Positions 18,920 through 21,481 of a stretch of 21,481 nucleotides of DNA are shown here, one piece after another; positions within the stretch are counted from its first letter, which is position 1, and each line of letters opens with the position of its first letter. A program made the position numbers and the translations under genes. The stretch is from positions 1-21,481 of the IMG/VR virus record IMGVR_UViG_3300025274_000080, one strand, 5' to 3'. The DNA comes from a virus. The notes under the pieces are model-generated. The model saw only the letters and a program-made list of their open reading frames with translations. It was not told the origin of the DNA and did no database searches.

Positions 18920-19149
18920 GACAGCCGAGCCCCCTTCTTCGTTTTATGGGGTTTGCCGAGGATGCGGAGCTGCTTTCCCAGGTGCGCCCATTCTCCAACA
19001 GAGGCTTTGCCGTCAGGCCACCTCATGCTGGCGATATATCGCAGCACGGCATCACGCTCGGCCTGGGTGTCGAGGTCCGCAAACAGAACCTCGCCTGCCT
19101 CGACATACCCCCGTACCCGGCGCGGCAGGAGCGATATCAATAATCTCAT
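18916..19149 (-). CDS. Small late protein, VEAGEVLFADLD type
   Basis: 77 residues from ATG 19149 with GAGGAGG six bases upstream; a longer frame to 19188 lacks such a site. Residues 15-57 (YVEAGEVLFADLDTQAERDA, then WPDGKASVGEWAHLGKQL) form a two-helix pattern that I recall only from uncultured-phage proteins. Basic C-terminus (KPHKTKKGARLS). Function unknown. Confidence 0.6.
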   Translation of the reverse strand: MRLLISLLPRRVRGYVEAGEVLFADLDTQAERDAVLRYIASMRWPDGKASVGEWAHLGKQLRILGKPHKTKKGARLS

Positions 19150-19162
19150 AGCGTCCTCCTCA

Positions 19163-19324
19163 TTAGATCCCGGCCAGCAGTATCCCAACGATAGCCGTAA
19201 AGCCCACCAGCAGGATCAGAACCTCTGCCACTTGCAGCTTCAGCAGCACCCGCTGGCGTCGGCGCATGTCCCGGATCAACGGCCCAATCACGAGGGCCAA
19301 GTGGTCGTATACCCGGTCCTCCAT
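19163..19324 (-). CDS. Small C-terminally anchored membrane protein, holin-like
   Basis: 53 residues from ATG 19324, which starts six bases after the stop of the upstream gene; an in-frame ATG at 19366 would add 14 residues but overlaps that gene. The first half is charged (MEDRVYDHLA; RDMRRRQRVL) and residues 33-53 are hydrophobic (VAEVLILLVGFTAIVGILLAG). This is an N-cytoplasmic charged head followed by a single C-terminal span. Could be a holin or a tail- or membrane-associated protein. Ribosome site weak. Confidence 0.5.
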   Translation of the reverse strand: MEDRVYDHLALVIGPLIRDMRRRQRVLLKLQVAEVLILLVGFTAIVGILLAGI

Positions 19325-19329
19325 AATTG

Positions 19330-19542
19330 CTACGTGGAGCCGTCCCATGCAGTACATGTCGAGCAATCACTCGCATGCTGGAGCGCCGCTGGAACCGTCG
19401 TGACCGTGGCCAATAGTGAATTCTTGGCCGCTGAGGTCATGTCGCCGTTGTAGATCTGGTAGCGCCTTACGTTGTTGATGGCCGTATTGACTGCCGCCCT
19501 AACTGCCTCCAGATGTGTAATCGTTGCCTCGTTAGTTGCCAT
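19330..19542 (-). CDS. Small late hypothetical protein
   Basis: 70 residues beginning MATNEATITH, helical N-terminal half (LEAVRAAVNTAINNVRRYQIY), Ala/Thr-rich middle and a C-terminal CSTC motif (DCSTCTAW). AGGAG lies about seven bases before the ATG. Follows the tail-fibre-like gene by 16 bases. Perhaps a tail accessory or chaperone; not recognised. Confidence 0.6.
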   Translation of the reverse strand: MATNEATITHLEAVRAAVNTAINNVRRYQIYNGDMTSAAKNSLLATVTTVPAALQHASDCSTCTAWDGST

Positions 19543-19558
19543 ACCTATTCTCCTATGC

Positions 19559-21481
19559 TTACGCTACCGCTATGACCGGCGCGACCTGAAATCCGTAGTA
19601 AATCAAATCCACTTCGGCAATAACTTCAGCCGTCCCAATCGATCCGCCAGCGCCGGGGTTTGTGAGGTCTACCGTGAACGATACCGTCTGAACGTATTCG
19701 CTCGTGTCCGCGGTAGTCATAGTGATTGTGCCAATATCCCTCCTCCCTGTGTTTCCAGCATATGCGACGCCCGATGCCGACTCGGCGATCTCGGCCACCG
19801 CCGAGGAGTTCCCCTGCGCTCCGTCTGTACTCATAGCGCGGGCGAAGTGGGCCTGGAACGACCTCGCAGCTTGGAAGTCGGACGCTGTCGCGTTGAGTGA
19901 ATGTCCGACCAAGGCACGGACATGACAGGCATAGCCACCGCCGTCAATATTCCCCAACCCGTCTGTCGTTGTGATAGTAAAGACGGCTGTGGCGCTATTG
20001 TCAGCGATACTCGTCTTCGTCACGACCTGGGAGATATGGTACGTGCCACGGGTGATGTACGAGCCTGTGCTACCAGTGGTCTTGAGGAGCAAACCATCGT
20101 CCCCGTCAACGGTCAAGACACCGGCGGCAGTCTTAACGGTGGAGGCGGCTGCAAACGATAGACTCGTTGATGCCCAGTCATTACCAGACGCTCCGACATT
20201 GGAGAGCGTGTTTCCGTTGAGGTCAACGGCGGCGGCTAGTTGCAGTCCTGATGAGTCAGTAATAACGCCATTGGTGATGATCGTAGCCCCAATCGTGAAG
20301 TCAGTGGTGGCGTCGATGGTTGTGCCTGTTATCCCAGCAAACTCAACGGCATCCCCTGTACCTACTCCGATAGAAGTTCTAAGTGTGGCTCCGCTCTCAG
20401 CTACAGGGTCAGTGCTTCCATTGCCAACTATCATCTGGCTATCTGAAAGCACGGACATAGCCGTGATAGCACCAGTGCCAGACCCTAGAAGAACCCCGCC
20501 ATCTGTAAGGCTGGATGCTCCAGTGCCGCCATAAGCAACCCCTACATCAGTGCCATTCCACGTACCGGCAGCGATAGTTCCTGCATTGGCAATGCCTGCC
20601 GAGAAGCTAGTCGCTTTAGCTACAGTGATGGCCTCAGAGCTATCGGTTGTAACGAATGTTATGTATGCGTTATCGGCCTCTTCGATGATGAGGGCACTGG
20701 CTTGATTGTCAGGTATCTTGATAGAGTTCTCGCCAGCGTTAGAAAACTGCAATGCTCCATCAGCACCACCAGATAGAACTAGGTCACCTGCTATATCGGC
20801 TGATGACGATAGGGCTAAGGTTGCCGCATCTAGCTCCCCCGACAGGGTGATGTTAGTTGCCCCGGTAATTGCTCCGTTAAGCACCACCGCGCCGTTGATG
20901 TCTATGGTAGTGGCCGCTATCTGTATCTCAGTGTCGGCAACCAGGTCCAACTGACCATCAGTCGATGCGTAGATATAGATAGCCGTATCGTGGAAGTTGA
21001 TACGCTCGGTGGTATTCATCAGGATGTCGTCCGAGAACTTGAAGTAGTCCTCATCCTCCATCCAGGTAATGACACCATCGGCGCTTTCCGCATCAAAGGT
21101 CAGCGTGATGTCCGTAGCTGCCGTGCCAGTACCAAATGTTATTGAGTCCTGGTTGAAGTCTATTGACTGTGCAGCAGAGGCTGAAGAAGCGATAGTCAAG
21201 GCATCAACTAGTGTGCCCGACCCTGCACTCCTGATAGACCAGACAATCTTGGCATCCTCTGTTGATGCCCCCGCATCTACAAGGTTCACAGTCATTCGGG
21301 CAACTTCAGTGATATTGCCCCCATCATCATTCATGTAATAACGGAAGAACATATTGTCATCTGCTACTCCAGTGCCGCGAAGACCACGGAAATGTACAAT
21401 TTCCATGTCATCACCATTGGCAATGTTGCTGAAAGTAGCAGCGGGAGTTGCTTCACCTGTACCGTTGCGAACATCCAGCTC
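19559..21481 (-). CDS. Tail fibre / tail-spike-like protein, partial (start lies beyond right edge)
   Basis: 640 residues are visible and the frame stays open to the window edge, so the true start is outside. The sequence is Ala/Ser/Thr/Gly-rich with repeated beta-turn units: GTGTAATDITLTFDAE; GAITGATNITLSGELDAATL; VAYGGTGASSLTDGG followed by GTGAITAMSVL; and ATVDLNG-like strings. The GGTGAS...GTGAITA block and GGxGxIxA repeats are common in phage tail fibres and other trimeric beta-structured tail proteins. The C-terminal ~180 residues (from about GGYACHVRALVG) look like a compact domain, perhaps receptor-binding. The first visible residues (VRNGTGEATP and on) belong to a repeat region, so much of the protein may lie to the right. 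Confidence 0.75.
   Translation of the reverse strand, partial: ELDVRNGTGEATPAATFSNIANGDDMEIVHFRGLRGTGVADDNMFFRYYMNDDGGNITEVARMTVNLVDAGASTEDAKIVWSIRSAGSGTLVDALTIASSASAAQSIDFNQDSITFGTGTAATDITLTFDAESADGVITWMEDEDYFKFSDDILMNTTERINFHDTAIYIYASTDGQLDLVADTEIQIAATTIDINGAVVLNGAITGATNITLSGELDAATLALSSSADIAGDLVLSGGADGALQFSNAGENSIKIPDNQASALIIEEADNAYITFVTTDSSEAITVAKATSFSAGIANAGTIAAGTWNGTDVGVAYGGTGASSLTDGGVLLGSGTGAITAMSVLSDSQMIVGNGSTDPVAESGATLRTSIGVGTGDAVEFAGITGTTIDATTDFTIGATIITNGVITDSSGLQLAAAVDLNGNTLSNVGASGNDWASTSLSFAAASTVKTAAGVLTVDGDDGLLLKTTGSTGSYITRGTYHISQVVTKTSIADNSATAVFTITTTDGLGNIDGGGYACHVRALVGHSLNATASDFQAARSFQAHFARAMSTDGAQGNSSAVAEIAESASGVAYAGNTGRRDIGTITMTTADTSEYVQTVSFTVDLTNPGAGGSIGTAEVIAEVDLIYYGFQVAPVIAVA

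Overview
The window is part of a tailed double-stranded DNA phage (Caudoviricetes) genome, probably from an uncultured, moderately GC-rich bacterial host. Terminase small and large subunits and a portal sit together, and a replication/recombination module and a tail-fibre-like protein are also present. There is no integrase, ribosomal RNA or recognisable tRNA. The sequence does not identify the host. Shine-Dalgarno (SD) sites of the GGAGG/GAGGAGGTGA type precede almost every plus-strand gene, and GTG and TTG starts are common.

Layout. (1) 1-4289, minus strand: start of the late operon, reading leftwards: small Cys-rich protein, HTH protein, TerS, TerL, portal, then the first codons of the next gene at the left edge. 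(2) 4290-5536: about 1.2 kb with no convincing gene, between divergent operons. It holds tandem repeats, long inverted repeats, a homopurine tract, GC-rich hairpins, a GTAAT-box cluster and a 7-bp tandem repeat; it is a candidate control and/or replication-origin region. (3) 5537-6908: two unrecognised genes of different codon style, with five copies of a 22-bp palindrome (one just before the 231-aa gene, four after it). (4) 6909-17437, plus strand: a tightly packed early operon, mostly with 1-4 nt or short overlaps. It encodes many small phage proteins, a GP88-like protein, a C5-cytosine DNA methyltransferase with a second gene nested inside it in another frame, a Cas4/RecB-like PD-(D/E)XK nuclease, a RecA-fold (RepA-like) helicase/ATPase, a TubC-N-like protein and a VRR-NUC nuclease. 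(5) 17424-21481, minus strand: end of the late operon: a tail-fibre-like protein running off the right edge, then a chain of very small proteins, several with membrane segments (candidate lysis functions), and a membrane-anchored beta-rich protein.

The late operon leaves the window on the left and comes back in on the right in the same direction. The simplest reading is a circular or circularly permuted phage map with one early block (plus) and one late block (minus), divergent at 4.3-5.5 kb and convergent, with overlapping stop codons, at 17.43 kb.

The two observations most worth following up are the methyltransferase that appears to carry a complete second protein of a known phage type (WPTP / LNPxFVxxLMGxPxxW) in the +1 frame behind its own ribosome binding site, and the five-copy 22-bp palindrome system around the unrecognised 231-aa gene. 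All family assignments were made by eye from motifs; no database search was run.
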